Source: a bacterium | Lineage (GTDB): Bacteria; SZUA-182; DTGQ01 | Direction: 5' to 3' | Length of the DNA stretch: 57,539 bases | Assembly: GCA_023512255.1 (NCBI GenBank) | Contig: JAILZY010000015.1 | Coordinates: 1 to 57,539 of the forward strand | Shown here: positions 34,474-43,148 of the stretch, piece after piece | Numbering within the stretch: the first letter of the stretch is position 1 | Layout: every line of letters starts with the position of its first letter | Made by a program: the position numbers and the translations under genes | Notes under the pieces: model-generated | The model's database searches: none | Told to the model about the DNA's origin: nothing | What the model saw: only the letters and a program-made list of their open reading frames with translations

Positions 34474-36024
34474 GTGGAAAATAAAAAAGGTATTGTCTAT
34501 TTGATCGGTGCCGGCCCAGGCGATCCTAACCTAATAACCTTGCGGGGAAAGGAGTGCATTCAGGCGGCTGAGGTGGTGATCTACGATTACCTGGCTAATC
34601 CCATCTTTCTCTCCTGGGCAAAACCGGAAGCTGAGCTGCTCTATGTGGGCAAGAAGGGTGGAACTCAGCACATTTTGCAGGAGGAAATCAATGAGCTTAT
34701 CCTTGGCAAAGCTCTTGAGGGGAAAAGGGTAGCCCGACTAAAAGGTGGAGACCCTTTCATTTTTGGCCGTGGAGGAGAAGAGGCGGAAATACTGGCTGAT
34801 CATGGTATCCCATTTGAGATTGTTCCAGGTGTTACCTCAGCCATTTCAGTCCCTGCTTATGCCGGAATCCCCCTGACCCATCGGCAGTTTACCTCAACCG
34901 TGGCTTTTATCACTGGCCATGAAGACCCGACCAAGGAAGAATCAAACATTGACTGGGAAAAGATCAGTACTGGAGCAGGAACACTCGTTTTTCTGATGAG
35001 CATGTCCCATCTGTCAACCATTGTTGAGCGGCTACAGCAGCATGGTCTTTCAGCCACAACGCCGGTAGCGGTTATCCAATGGGGCACCAGCCCCAAGCAG
35101 CGGACCCTGGTGGCTGACCTGCAATCTGTGGTCAAACGGGTGGCAGAAGAAGGCCTGGGGCCGCCATCTATTATTGTCGTTGGGCAGGTCGTGCGATTGC
35201 GGGATCGGCTTAAGTGGTTTGAGAAGCGGCCTCTTTTTGGCAAAACTATCGTTGTTACTCGATCAAGGGCGCAAGCAAGCAGCTTTAGCCAAAACCTGGC
35301 TGAGCTTGGAGCCCAGGTGATCGAATTTCCAACGATTCGCCTGGCTGGTTTAAAGGACTATAAATTGCTCGATGAGGCCATTGCTGCTCTCTCAAGTTAT
35401 CAGTGGATCATTTTTACCAGTGTCAATGGGGTTGAGTTTTTCTTTAAGAGACTCAATGAATTAAAAAAAGACAGTCGGGCCTTAGGCCAAGCCAAAGTCT
35501 GTGCCATCGGCCCGGAGACTGCCGCTGGCCTGCGACAGCATGGGATTATCCCTGATTATGTTCCCCCTGAGTATCGGGCAGAAGCAATCATTGATGGCCT
35601 CATAAAATTAGGAGTGCGAGCGGCGCGCATTCTGATCCCAAGAGCCCTTGAGGCACGTGATATCCTGCCTGAGAAGCTTACCGAAGAGGGTGCTTTTGTT
35701 TCAGTGATTCCGGTTTATGAGACTTTGCCAGACAGTGCAGACACTGCCTATCTTTTAGACCTTCTGCAAAAAAATGCAGTCAACATGGTTACCTTTACCA
35801 GTAGCTCGACGGTAAAAAATTTCTGGTCAGCTTTAAAGGAAAAAGTTGATCTCTTGCCCAGCGAGCTGCTCAAGGGAGTGGATATTGCCTGTATCGGCCC
35901 TATCTGTGCTCAGGAGGCTAAGTCCCTTGGGCTTGAGGTCAGCCTTGTGCCGAAAGAATATACCATTGCCGCCCTGACCGAGGCGATTGTCAGTTTTTAC
36001 CAATCAGCTTCTACCAAAACGTAA
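34474..36024 (+). CDS. CobA-HemD fusion: uroporphyrinogen-III methyltransferase / synthase
   Basis: This 516-aa two-domain enzyme has two parts. Residues 1-250 are the SAM-dependent uroporphyrinogen-III C-methyltransferase ([59 protein letters not shown]), which makes precorrin-2. Residues 255-510 are uroporphyrinogen-III synthase ([20 protein letters not shown], then [14 protein letters not shown] and [12 protein letters not shown]), which closes the ring. This fusion is well known in Firmicutes and several anaerobic lineages. It places both the haem and siroheme branches in one polypeptide, and the precorrin-2 dehydrogenase earlier in the run completes the siroheme side. The start is GTG. 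Confidence 0.96.
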   Translation: MENKKGIVYLIGAGPGDPNLITLRGKECIQAAEVVIYDYLANPIFLSWAKPEAELLYVGKKGGTQHILQEEINELILGKALEGKRVARLKGGDPFIFGRGGEEAEILADHGIPFEIVPGVTSAISVPAYAGIPLTHRQFTSTVAFITGHEDPTKEESNIDWEKISTGAGTLVFLMSMSHLSTIVERLQQHGLSATTPVAVIQWGTSPKQRTLVADLQSVVKRVAEEGLGPPSIIVVGQVVRLRDRLKWFEKRPLFGKTIVVTRSRAQASSFSQNLAELGAQVIEFPTIRLAGLKDYKLLDEAIAALSSYQWIIFTSVNGVEFFFKRLNELKKDSRALGQAKVCAIGPETAAGLRQHGIIPDYVPPEYRAEAIIDGLIKLGVRAARILIPRALEARDILPEKLTEEGAFVSVIPVYETLPDSADTAYLLDLLQKNAVNMVTFTSSSTVKNFWSALKEKVDLLPSELLKGVDIACIGPICAQEAKSLGLEVSLVPKEYTIAALTEAIVSFYQSASTKT

Positions 36025-36065
36025 GAAATAGACCCAAAAGAATAGGAGTCAGTAGGAAAACGATC

Positions 36066-37052
36066 ATGCCCTTTCCAGTACATCGCCCGCGGAGAATTCG
36101 CCTTAGTGAAAACTTTCGTCGAATGGTGCGGGAGACTCATCTTGCCGTAGATAATCTTATCTATCCTATGTTTGTCGTCCCCGGCCAGGGGATAAAACGG
36201 CCCATCCAATCCATGCCCGGCATCAACCACTTTTCTGTCGATCTTCTCCTCGAAGAGCTGAAAAAGGTGTGTGAGCTGAAGATTCCAGGTATTCTGCTTT
36301 TTGGTATTCCACAAAAAAAAGATGATTTTGGCAGTGAAAGCTATGACCCTGAGGGTATAGTTCAGCAGGCCATCCGAGCCATTAAAAGTCGGTTTCCAGA
36401 TCTTTTGGTCATCACCGATATCTGTATGTGTGAATATACCGCTCATGGGCACTGCGGGATCATCAAAAACGGACAGGTTGACAATGACCGAACCCTGGAA
36501 TTTCTGGCCAAAATCGCCGTATCTCATGCTGAGGCTGGAGCCGATATGCTCGCCCCTTCCGATATGATGGACGGAAGGGTTAGCGCCATCCGCAAGGCTC
36601 TGGATGAGCGGGGCTATAGCCATATTCCGATCATGTCCTATGCGGCTAAGTATGCCTCTTCCTTTTACGGCCCCTTCCGTCAAGCGGCAGAATCGACTCC
36701 CCAGTTCGGAGACCGCCGCGGCTACCAGATGGATGTGGCCAATGCTGAGGAGGCTCTGCGGGAATGTGCCCTAGACCTTGAAGAGGGAGCAGACATTATC
36801 ATGGTTAAGCCGGCCCTTGGCTATCTGGATATCATCTACCGGGTCAAGAGTAAATTCTCTGTGCCTGTGGCCGCCTATAACGTCAGTGGAGAGTACGCCA
36901 TGATCAAGGCCGCGGCCGGCAATGGGTGGATTGATGAAACAAGAGTTATGATGGAGACTCTGATTTCAATAAAGCGCGCCGGAGCGGATATTATTCTCAC
37001 CTATTTTGCCAAAGAAGCGGCTTTTGCCCTGCGGCAGTCGCTGCTTCCGTAA
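36066..37052 (+). CDS. hemB: delta-aminolevulinic acid dehydratase (porphobilinogen synthase)
   Basis: This 328-aa enzyme condenses two 5-aminolevulinates to porphobilinogen. Visible features are the Cys-rich metal site [15 protein letters not shown] (zinc-type rather than the magnesium-only DALD type), the two active-site lysines in [15 protein letters not shown] and [12 protein letters not shown], and the conserved N-terminal [19 protein letters not shown]. Length is typical. It is last in the haem run, followed by a microduplication and a hairpin terminator. No hemE, hemG/H or ahb gene is present, so the path from uroporphyrinogen to haem must be encoded elsewhere. Confidence 0.97.
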   Translation: MPFPVHRPRRIRLSENFRRMVRETHLAVDNLIYPMFVVPGQGIKRPIQSMPGINHFSVDLLLEELKKVCELKIPGILLFGIPQKKDDFGSESYDPEGIVQQAIRAIKSRFPDLLVITDICMCEYTAHGHCGIIKNGQVDNDRTLEFLAKIAVSHAEAGADMLAPSDMMDGRVSAIRKALDERGYSHIPIMSYAAKYASSFYGPFRQAAESTPQFGDRRGYQMDVANAEEALRECALDLEEGADIIMVKPALGYLDIIYRVKSKFSVPVAAYNVSGEYAMIKAAAGNGWIDETRVMMETLISIKRAGADIILTYFAKEAAFALRQSLLP

Positions 37053-37064
37053 GACCTGCACTGT

Positions 37065-37094
37065 AACAAGGCAAGCTACAACAAGGCAAGCTAC
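37065..37094. repeat. 15-bp exact tandem duplication
   Basis: AACAAGGCAAGCTAC at 37065-37079 is repeated exactly at 37080-37094, just after hemB. Confidence 0.9.
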
Positions 37095-37104
37095 GCTCTC
37101 GATC

Positions 37105-37133
37105 GACTCTTTCCAAAAGAGTCTAAAATTTTT
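37105..37133 (+). terminator. probable terminator after hemB
   Basis: The stem GACTCTT/AAGAGTC (37105-37111, 37117-37123) has a 5-nt loop and is followed by TAAAATTTTTATT. It separates hemB from the next gene. Confidence 0.6.
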
Positions 37134-37210
37134 ATTCACAGATTTTTATTGGCCGTAAGACGGCTTTGGCCGACAAGCCGAAATTACCTCACTAACTAAG
37201 ATCAAACGCC

Positions 37211-39757
37211 ATGAGCCAGGAAATACTTCTAACCCAGACAGACCTTTTTCAGCACCTGCCGCCAGAGGCCCTCAATCAACTCAAGGGTTTCTTTACCCTA
37301 AAAACTTTTCGGGCAGGCGAGACTATCATCCGCCAAGGGGCCAAAGAGACCCAGCATTTCTACATCGTGGTCAGGGGTCTAGTGGACCTTTTAGTCGATG
37401 AGAAGGATGGCTCACGGGTTTATCTTGCCTCCATAGGGCCGGGCGACTACTTTGGCGAGCGGGCCCTTCTGGTTGAGGAGGAAAACTCTTGCAGTGTAGT
37501 TGCTCGTGAGGATACCGAGGTCTATCTTCTGTCTAAGGAAAATTTTTATCAATTCCTAACCAGCTATCCTGAATTGAGCCGCCACTTTATCTGGACCTTT
37601 ACCCAGCGACTCCACAAAACCAATAGACTCCTTGAGGAGAAGGAATACAAAAAGGCTCTCATCGACCTCCTTTCCGAAGAATACAAACCTTACGCTGAAT
37701 CGATTTTTATTGCCAGAGGCAACCTCATGCGGCCAGTGCTTGAGGGTATAAAGCGGGCGATCAATAATTCTGCCCCTGTGTTAATCGAAGGCGAATACGG
37801 AGCTGGCAAGCAGCTTCTGGCCAGGCAGATTCACGCCAAAACAGCTAGATCAAAAAAAGCCTTTATTCCAGTAGATTGCGGAGCTCTGATGGAAGAGGGA
37901 AATTGGGAAGAGGCCCTCTTTGGTCGGGAGCACAAACAGCCCTTTTTTCACCTTACAGAGCACGCCTTCGGGTATATTGAGCTGGCTGAAGGTGGAACCT
38001 TATTCCTCAAAAACTGTGATCAACTCCCCTTGCAGGCCCAACAGCGGATCCGGCAAGTGGTTGAAACCCGCTCCTACAGTCGACTTGGCTCAACCCAGGT
38101 CCGGCAGGCTGATTTTCGGCTCATGGCCAGCACTAGAATAAATTTAAACCATAAGGTCGAGGCAGGGGAGTTTGATCCAGGGCTAGCTAAACTCCTCCTT
38201 GGTGGCACTTATATCTATCTGCCTCCGTTGAGAGAGCGCAAAAACACAATCCCCAAGCTGGTTGATTATTTCATCGCCAAATATGCCAAACTGGTCAATA
38301 AGAACATTACTGGAGTTACTCCAGAGGCCATGCAGGCCCTTCTTAAACATGACTATAGGCTTGGCAACATCAAAGAGCTTGAGCAGATCATCGAGCGGGC
38401 TGTGGCTCTGCCAAGCGATAACCAGATCTGGCCTCGGCACCTTTTCCTTGGCGCTCCGGCAGTCAAGCCTGACAATTGGTATTTCAATCTGTTAAAAATC
38501 AAGCCCTTTGCCCGATGGGTAATGAATAAAATTTATCCTGATAAGCTTCAGTATATTACTGCCAGCATATTTATTTTGCTGATGCTTTTATGCTTTCTTG
38601 GCCCAGCGAGTGCTGCCCGCAATCCGGCTGCCTTTTTGGTCTGGAGGGTTTGGTGGCCGCTGATGTTTCTGTCATTTTTCTGGATTGGCCGCACCTGGTG
38701 TTCTATCTGTGCTTATGCGACCTATGGCCACGTCGTCCGAAAGATTAGGGCGTATCAGCTTCCGGTCCCCTCATTTATTCGCAAGCATGATGTCTTGCTG
38801 GTAACCTTAGCCTTTCTCATCATTCTCTGGGCTGAGGAGATCACCCACATGCGCTCATCTCCCCGAGCCACTGGCTGGCTTATGGTTACCATGCTCTCTT
38901 TGGCCATAATCAGCGCGGTCATCTTCCGCCGAGAGAGCTGGTGTCGGCACCTTTGCCCAATGGGTGGGCTGATTGGGGTCTGCTCCATGAGCTCGGTGAT
39001 CGAATTGCGCTCTGATACCACGATCTGCGAAAATCAGTGCAAGGGGGCCGAGTGCTACAATGGGACCGCGGAAAACCCTGGCTGTCCCTTGTTTCAGCAT
39101 CTTCTCTTTGTCGACAACAACCAAAACTGCAAATTGTGCTTGCAGTGCATCCGAAACTGCCCTAATCATTCCGCGTCCTTGAATCTTCGCCTACCGGGGC
39201 GTGAAATCTGGCTCTCCAATCAAGTCCGGGCCAAGATGTCCTTTTTTGTCTGTGCCCTGCTTGGCTCTCTTTTGCCGGTTATCTATCTTGAGACTAAAAA
39301 AATCGCTCTTCAGGGAGGAGAGGTTAAGCTGCTCTATAGCCTAGCTCACTTTCTCATACCGGTGGCCATAGCCGCAGCTCTTTTCATCCCTGGCCTGCTC
39401 TGCTCACCTAGGACAAAATCGCTCCTTTGGGCCCGCTTCTGGCATACCTCCTATGCCTATGTTCCCCTGGCTCTGGCGGCTCACATAGCCCACCAGTTGC
39501 AATTTATTCCTGGTGGGGAATATTTCCACTACTTAATTCGCTCAAAGGCCGGTTGGCTAGCGCAAGGGCCGATTGCTCAGCCGCTTCAGGCCGTGACTTT
39601 GCTTGTCGGGCTATTTTTCTCCTGGTTTTGCCTGTGGCAGATCTATCAACACCGGCAGAGAAAAACCGGCGAGGCCAAGGCGTGCTTCTGGCTTGGTCAT
39701 GCTCTCTTGATGGGGCTTTATGCGGCTATTGTTTTTCATCTGATTGTGGTTAGGTAA
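37211..39757 (+). CDS. chimera: cNMP-binding domain, degenerate sigma54-type AAA+ domain, NosR-like 4Fe-4S membrane domain
   Basis: This 848-aa protein has three parts. Residues 1-140 are a CRP-type cyclic-nucleotide domain (GETIIRQGAKETQHFYIVVR, PGDYFGERALL). Residues ~165-415 resemble the AAA+ core of sigma54 activators, with Walker A GEYGAGKQ and LPPLRERKNTIPKLVDYF. However, the GAFTGA loop is missing and the Walker B reads TLFLKNCDQL instead of DE. From ~435 on come about six membrane helices with cysteine motifs (WCSICAYATYG, WCRHLCPMGG, CKLCLQCIRNCP) like NosR/NapH polyferredoxins. There is no DNA-binding domain. ATPase activity and sigma54 contact are therefore unlikely. A membrane redox protein gated by a ligand domain is the better reading. 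It follows the haem run but sits behind a terminator. Confidence 0.85.
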   Translation: MSQEILLTQTDLFQHLPPEALNQLKGFFTLKTFRAGETIIRQGAKETQHFYIVVRGLVDLLVDEKDGSRVYLASIGPGDYFGERALLVEEENSCSVVAREDTEVYLLSKENFYQFLTSYPELSRHFIWTFTQRLHKTNRLLEEKEYKKALIDLLSEEYKPYAESIFIARGNLMRPVLEGIKRAINNSAPVLIEGEYGAGKQLLARQIHAKTARSKKAFIPVDCGALMEEGNWEEALFGREHKQPFFHLTEHAFGYIELAEGGTLFLKNCDQLPLQAQQRIRQVVETRSYSRLGSTQVRQADFRLMASTRINLNHKVEAGEFDPGLAKLLLGGTYIYLPPLRERKNTIPKLVDYFIAKYAKLVNKNITGVTPEAMQALLKHDYRLGNIKELEQIIERAVALPSDNQIWPRHLFLGAPAVKPDNWYFNLLKIKPFARWVMNKIYPDKLQYITASIFILLMLLCFLGPASAARNPAAFLVWRVWWPLMFLSFFWIGRTWCSICAYATYGHVVRKIRAYQLPVPSFIRKHDVLLVTLAFLIILWAEEITHMRSSPRATGWLMVTMLSLAIISAVIFRRESWCRHLCPMGGLIGVCSMSSVIELRSDTTICENQCKGAECYNGTAENPGCPLFQHLLFVDNNQNCKLCLQCIRNCPNHSASLNLRLPGREIWLSNQVRAKMSFFVCALLGSLLPVIYLETKKIALQGGEVKLLYSLAHFLIPVAIAAALFIPGLLCSPRTKSLLWARFWHTSYAYVPLALAAHIAHQLQFIPGGEYFHYLIRSKAGWLAQGPIAQPLQAVTLLVGLFFSWFCLWQIYQHRQRKTGEAKACFWLGHALLMGLYAAIVFHLIVVR

Positions 39758-39947
39758 AAAGTGGGGAATTGTCAAGGCGTTTTTTTTTGTTTATCCGCGG
39801 AAGGCTTTTCGCTCAGCCATGAAATCATCGCTAAACCTATCCCTGCTAAACCTATCCCTCGAACCTAAATTCCTTTGGCCGCCTTACTGGTATTTTCTTT
39901 TCCATTTTTTTATCTCAAATATCCTGACAGGCGGATTCTGACCGAAC
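39758..39947. repeat. intergenic region with 15-bp tandem duplication
   Basis: GCTAAACCTATCCCT occurs at 39830-39844 and exactly again at 39845-39859. No gene is apparent between the two converging genes here, and a long T run follows the upstream stop. Confidence 0.8.
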
Positions 39948-40499
39948 TCAATGGCTCTTTCCGTCTGGCTCGGCCGAAGCAGCAGCAGGAGAGCCCACTA
40001 CCCAGCGGGCCGGGCATCCGGCCAGCTCCCGACAAGAGCGACAGCCAAGGAGGGCATGTTCAGTCAAAAGGCCGCCGACAACCACAACCAGCCCAAGCCC
40101 TAACCAAAGGCTCAACCGATCCTGCCAGAAAATAATCCGCCACACAGCCCCGGCCAGGGGAAAAAGGCCGATAGGCAGTAGGAAAACATTGTGCCAAACC
40201 CCGTCGGTAAAGACATGGTGGGTATCCTTGCGGTAGAGCAGGCCAGCCACAAGTCCAAAACCAGTGCTGCATCGCCGCCCGTGATAGAAGCATCGAGTGC
40301 AGCGAAGGCCAGGCATAATCATGATAGCCGCAGCCAAGCAGTAGAGGCCATACAAAATGGCCAGGCTGAGGTGAATCCCGGCGAGGGTCCAAAGCCCAAG
40401 CCCCAAAAGAGCCAGGTTGAACAGATTGCGCAGTAGAGGAACATAGATCGGATAATTATTCTTTATCTCTTTCATAACCTCAAAATTTCTCTCTCTCAT
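39948..40499 (-). CDS. Cys-motif membrane protein of unknown function
   Basis: I do not recognise this 183-aa protein. It has four or five hydrophobic segments and two cysteine clusters: CTRCFYHGRRCSTG after the second helix, and CRSCRELAGCPAR near the C terminus. These could bind a metal or an Fe-S centre, or form disulfides. The C terminus is soluble and Ala/Ser-rich. Two starts are possible: 40499, or the Met nine codons in at 40475. Both are preceded by the same TTTTGAGGTT because the leader has been duplicated. It converges with the NosR-like chimera. A shared redox role is a guess based only on the Cys motifs. Confidence 0.65.
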   Translation of the reverse strand: MRERNFEVMKEIKNNYPIYVPLLRNLFNLALLGLGLWTLAGIHLSLAILYGLYCLAAAIMIMPGLRCTRCFYHGRRCSTGFGLVAGLLYRKDTHHVFTDGVWHNVFLLPIGLFPLAGAVWRIIFWQDRLSLWLGLGLVVVVGGLLTEHALLGCRSCRELAGCPARWVVGSPAAASAEPDGKSH

Positions 40500-40536
40500 A
40501 ACCTCAAAAAGCCTCTATAAAATTCAATTAAAAAGA

Positions 40537-40587
40537 AAAAGCCAGGAGAGCCGAAAATCAAGCCCTTTCTTTCGGCCCCTGGCTTTT
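40537..40587 (-). terminator. rho-independent terminator after the monohaem cytochrome gene
   Basis: A long stem pairs AAAAGCCAGG (40537-40546) with CCTGGCTTTT (40578-40587) and CCGAAA with TTTCGG inside. On the minus strand it is followed by CTTTTTCTTTTTAATT. It lies 165 bp past the cytochrome stop. Confidence 0.85.
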
Positions 40588-40751
40588 GACTCATCTTAGT
40601 TGAATCAGACACCGCAAGCCCCACACTAAAATAACCTATCCCAAAAGTGTCCTCAAGACACCTATTGTCTGCTGATTTTTAAAAAAAATTTAGGATAGGC
40701 TCTCTTAAAGCTTTTAAGCAGTCCTTAAAGCTTAGTCCTTCCCCCCTTGTC

Positions 40752-41213
40752 TTACTTGCCCGACTTTTTGGCTGGTGGCGGGGATGAGGTTTTCGACCCA
40801 CTAGCCGCCGCATCAGCAGGAGGGGTTTTTAGGATAGAAAGGTATTGAACCAGAGCCTCAATATCAGCATCGGTAGGATCTTCCTCGAACATATCAATCC
40901 GCGGCTCCTCAAAGAGATGCTTTTTTAGCCACTGCCGCAGGTCCGCCTGGTCACGTCGGCTACCTACCCCGGCCAGGTCCTTGGAATTATTCAGTGGATG
41001 CCCCTTACCATCTCCCCCTTCTCCATTGAGAAGATGACACATCAGACAATTCACCTCATCAAAAATCTTTTTCCCAGCAGCTATCTGTTGTTGTACCTGC
41101 TTGGTATTTTGTGCCCTGGCGCTAGAGATGATCCCTCCGCTAAAGAGTACAATGGCCAACAGCATGAGAGTGAGCCTAACTCGTTGTCTAACTTGGGTGG
41201 ACCAAAATTGCAT
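40752..41213 (-). CDS. monohaem c-type cytochrome
   Basis: This 153-aa exported protein has a signal peptide (RVRLTLMLLAIVLFSGGIISSARA, then QNTKQ). One haem site is present, CLMCHLLNGEGGDGKGHPLN, followed by the class I cytochrome pattern DLAGVGSRRDQADLRQWLKK. The likely axial methionine is in PRIDMFEE, and DADIEALVQYLSIL is the usual C-terminal helix. The tail is a Ser/Pro/Lys linker. AAAGGAG lies 9 nt before the ATG. It carries electrons in the periplasm, but the partner is unknown. It follows the ABC exporter genes at a distance of 135 bp and is followed by a strong terminator. Confidence 0.92.
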   Translation of the reverse strand: MQFWSTQVRQRVRLTLMLLAIVLFSGGIISSARAQNTKQVQQQIAAGKKIFDEVNCLMCHLLNGEGGDGKGHPLNNSKDLAGVGSRRDQADLRQWLKKHLFEEPRIDMFEEDPTDADIEALVQYLSILKTPPADAAASGSKTSSPPPAKKSGK

Positions 41214-41348
41214 AGATCATTCTCCTTTTTCTGAACAAACAACGGGGTAATAACTGCTGATCTTGCCTTATAACCCTCTGGCGGTTAAATTTTCACTTGT
41301 AAATAATATAAATAATAAATTAATAGATACCATCCTTGGTCTGATTTG

Positions 41349-43148
41349 TCAATGTTTCCAAGCCAGGGTCTCGTATAACTTTTTATAAATTCCCCCCTGC
41401 TCAAGCAGCGTGTGGTGAGTCCCCTGCTCGGCTACCCTCCCCTTGTGCAGAACAAGGATCTGATCCGCATCGGTAATGGTTGACAGCCGATGAGCAATGA
41501 TAATCGAGGTGCGGTTTCGCACCAGCTTCCGCAAGGCATCCTGAACCAGGCTCTCGCTCTCAGAATCGATACTGGCTGTGGCCTCATCCAAAACCAGAAT
41601 GTCCGAGCCAGCAGCCAAAGCCCTGGCAAAGGCCAAAAGTTGCTTCTGTCCGGCAGACAGGCTATTTCCCCTCTCGGTCAGAACCGTGTGGTAGCCTTCG
41701 GGCAGATGCTCAATAAAGCCACTGGCATTTATATATTCGGCAATTTCCTGCACCCTCTTCAGACTTATGGCTGGATTTCCCAGGGTAATGTTATGGAGAA
41801 CAGTAGTTGAAAATAAAAATGTATCCTGCTGAACCATTGATATAGCTGATCGAAGCTCCTTAAGATCGTACTCCCGAATATCCAGGCCATCGATTAGAAT
41901 CCGGCCTCGCTGAAACTCGTAGTAGCGGCCCAAGAGATTAACAATGGATGTTTTCCCTGCTCCTGTGGTGCCGACAATAGCCAGGGTTTTCCCCTTCGGC
42001 AGACAGAAAGAGACATCCTTCAGGATATAATTTTCCCCCTCGTAGGCAAACCAAACCCGATCAAAGACAATTTCCCTCTGCAAGCCAGGAAATGGCCTAG
42101 GATTTACTGAGATTGCAATTTGCTTCCGGCTATCCAGCAGGCCGAAAATCTTCTCTGCCGAAGACATAGTGGCTTGCAGCAGGTTGTATTTCTCGCTTAA
42201 CTCCCTAACCGGACGGAAGAATCGTCCCATGTACTCGATAAAGGCTACCAGAAGGCCAACGGTCAGGGTGCCTTCATAGGCACGACAGCCTCCATACCAG
42301 ATGATCAGGGCAGTTGAAACTGAAGCCAGGACCTCGACTAAGGGGAAAAAAAGGGCATAGGAGAAAACAGCCCGCAGATAGGCATCCCGCTGTTCGCGGT
42401 TAATTTGGTCAAAGTGGTGGAAATTCTGCTCTTGACGCCCGAATAGCTGAACCTCTTTCATGCCGGTAATGTTTTCCTGCATAAAGGAATTGATCCTGGC
42501 GATCTTTTCCCTGATTTCTCGAAAGGCCTCCCGCACGCTGGACCTAAATTTCAAGCTGGCGGCAACAAGCAGGGGTAGTATGGAGAAAGCCACCAGGGCA
42601 AGACGCAGATTCATCCAGAGCATAACCGTAACAATGCCGCACAAGGTAAGCACATTTGCCAGCACCATCAGTATCCCATCTGCCAGCATCTCGTTGATGA
42701 CCTCAACATCATTGCCGATCCTAGTCATGATCCTTCCTACTGGATATCGATCGAAGAAGGAGAGAGAAAGAGACTGCACGTGAGTGAAAAGCTCCATCCG
42801 AAGATCACGAATAACCCGCTGTCCGAGCAGTTGAGTGAAGTAATTATCGAGAAAGCTCAAAAATGCCTTAAGCAGTAAGGTTATCAAGAACAGAAGAGCG
42901 ATCAGGGACAGACCGCTAAAATCCCCCGCCTTAATGTAGGTATCAATGGCTACCTTCACCAAGTAGGGGCCGACAAGCTCAAGGCCTGCACCAAGGAGGA
43001 GAAAGACTAGGGTCATGGCCAGGAGGGGCCGATAGGGGGCAAGATAGCCCAGGAGCCGGCGGATCAGCTTCCAGTCATAGATTTTGCCGGTGAGCTCATC
43101 ACTTGAAATTGGTGTATGCATGACTCTGCGGCTCTTAATCCTCCTCAC
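41349..43148 (-). CDS. ABC exporter half-transporter, canonical Walker B subunit
   Basis: This 599-aa protein has an N-terminal six-helix ABC exporter membrane domain (~40-330) and a C-terminal ATPase. Walker A is GTTGAGKTS, Walker B ILVLDEATASID retains the catalytic Glu, and the signature reads LSAGQKQ instead of LSGGQ. That pattern matches the subunit of a heterodimeric exporter that supplies the altered signature to the degenerate site. Its start overlaps the stop of the partner gene (4 bp), so the two are co-translated. The substrate cannot be told: lipid, peptide or drug are all possible. The neighbouring BshA-type gene raises the option of a thiol or glycoconjugate. Confidence 0.92.
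   Translation of the reverse strand: MRRIKSRRVMHTPISSDELTGKIYDWKLIRRLLGYLAPYRPLLAMTLVFLLLGAGLELVGPYLVKVAIDTYIKAGDFSGLSLIALLFLITLLLKAFLSFLDNYFTQLLGQRVIRDLRMELFTHVQSLSLSFFDRYPVGRIMTRIGNDVEVINEMLADGILMVLANVLTLCGIVTVMLWMNLRLALVAFSILPLLVAASLKFRSSVREAFREIREKIARINSFMQENITGMKEVQLFGRQEQNFHHFDQINREQRDAYLRAVFSYALFFPLVEVLASVSTALIIWYGGCRAYEGTLTVGLLVAFIEYMGRFFRPVRELSEKYNLLQATMSSAEKIFGLLDSRKQIAISVNPRPFPGLQREIVFDRVWFAYEGENYILKDVSFCLPKGKTLAIVGTTGAGKTSIVNLLGRYYEFQRGRILIDGLDIREYDLKELRSAISMVQQDTFLFSTTVLHNITLGNPAISLKRVQEIAEYINASGFIEHLPEGYHTVLTERGNSLSAGQKQLLAFARALAAGSDILVLDEATASIDSESESLVQDALRKLVRNRTSIIIAHRLSTITDADQILVLHKGRVAEQGTHHTLLEQGGIYKKLYETLAWKH

Noticed and set aside
37700-38460. Calling the 848-aa protein a sigma54-dependent transcription activator
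   Set aside because: GAFTGA is missing, the Walker B acidic pair is lost and there is no Fis-type DNA-binding domain; the rest is a membrane redox protein.
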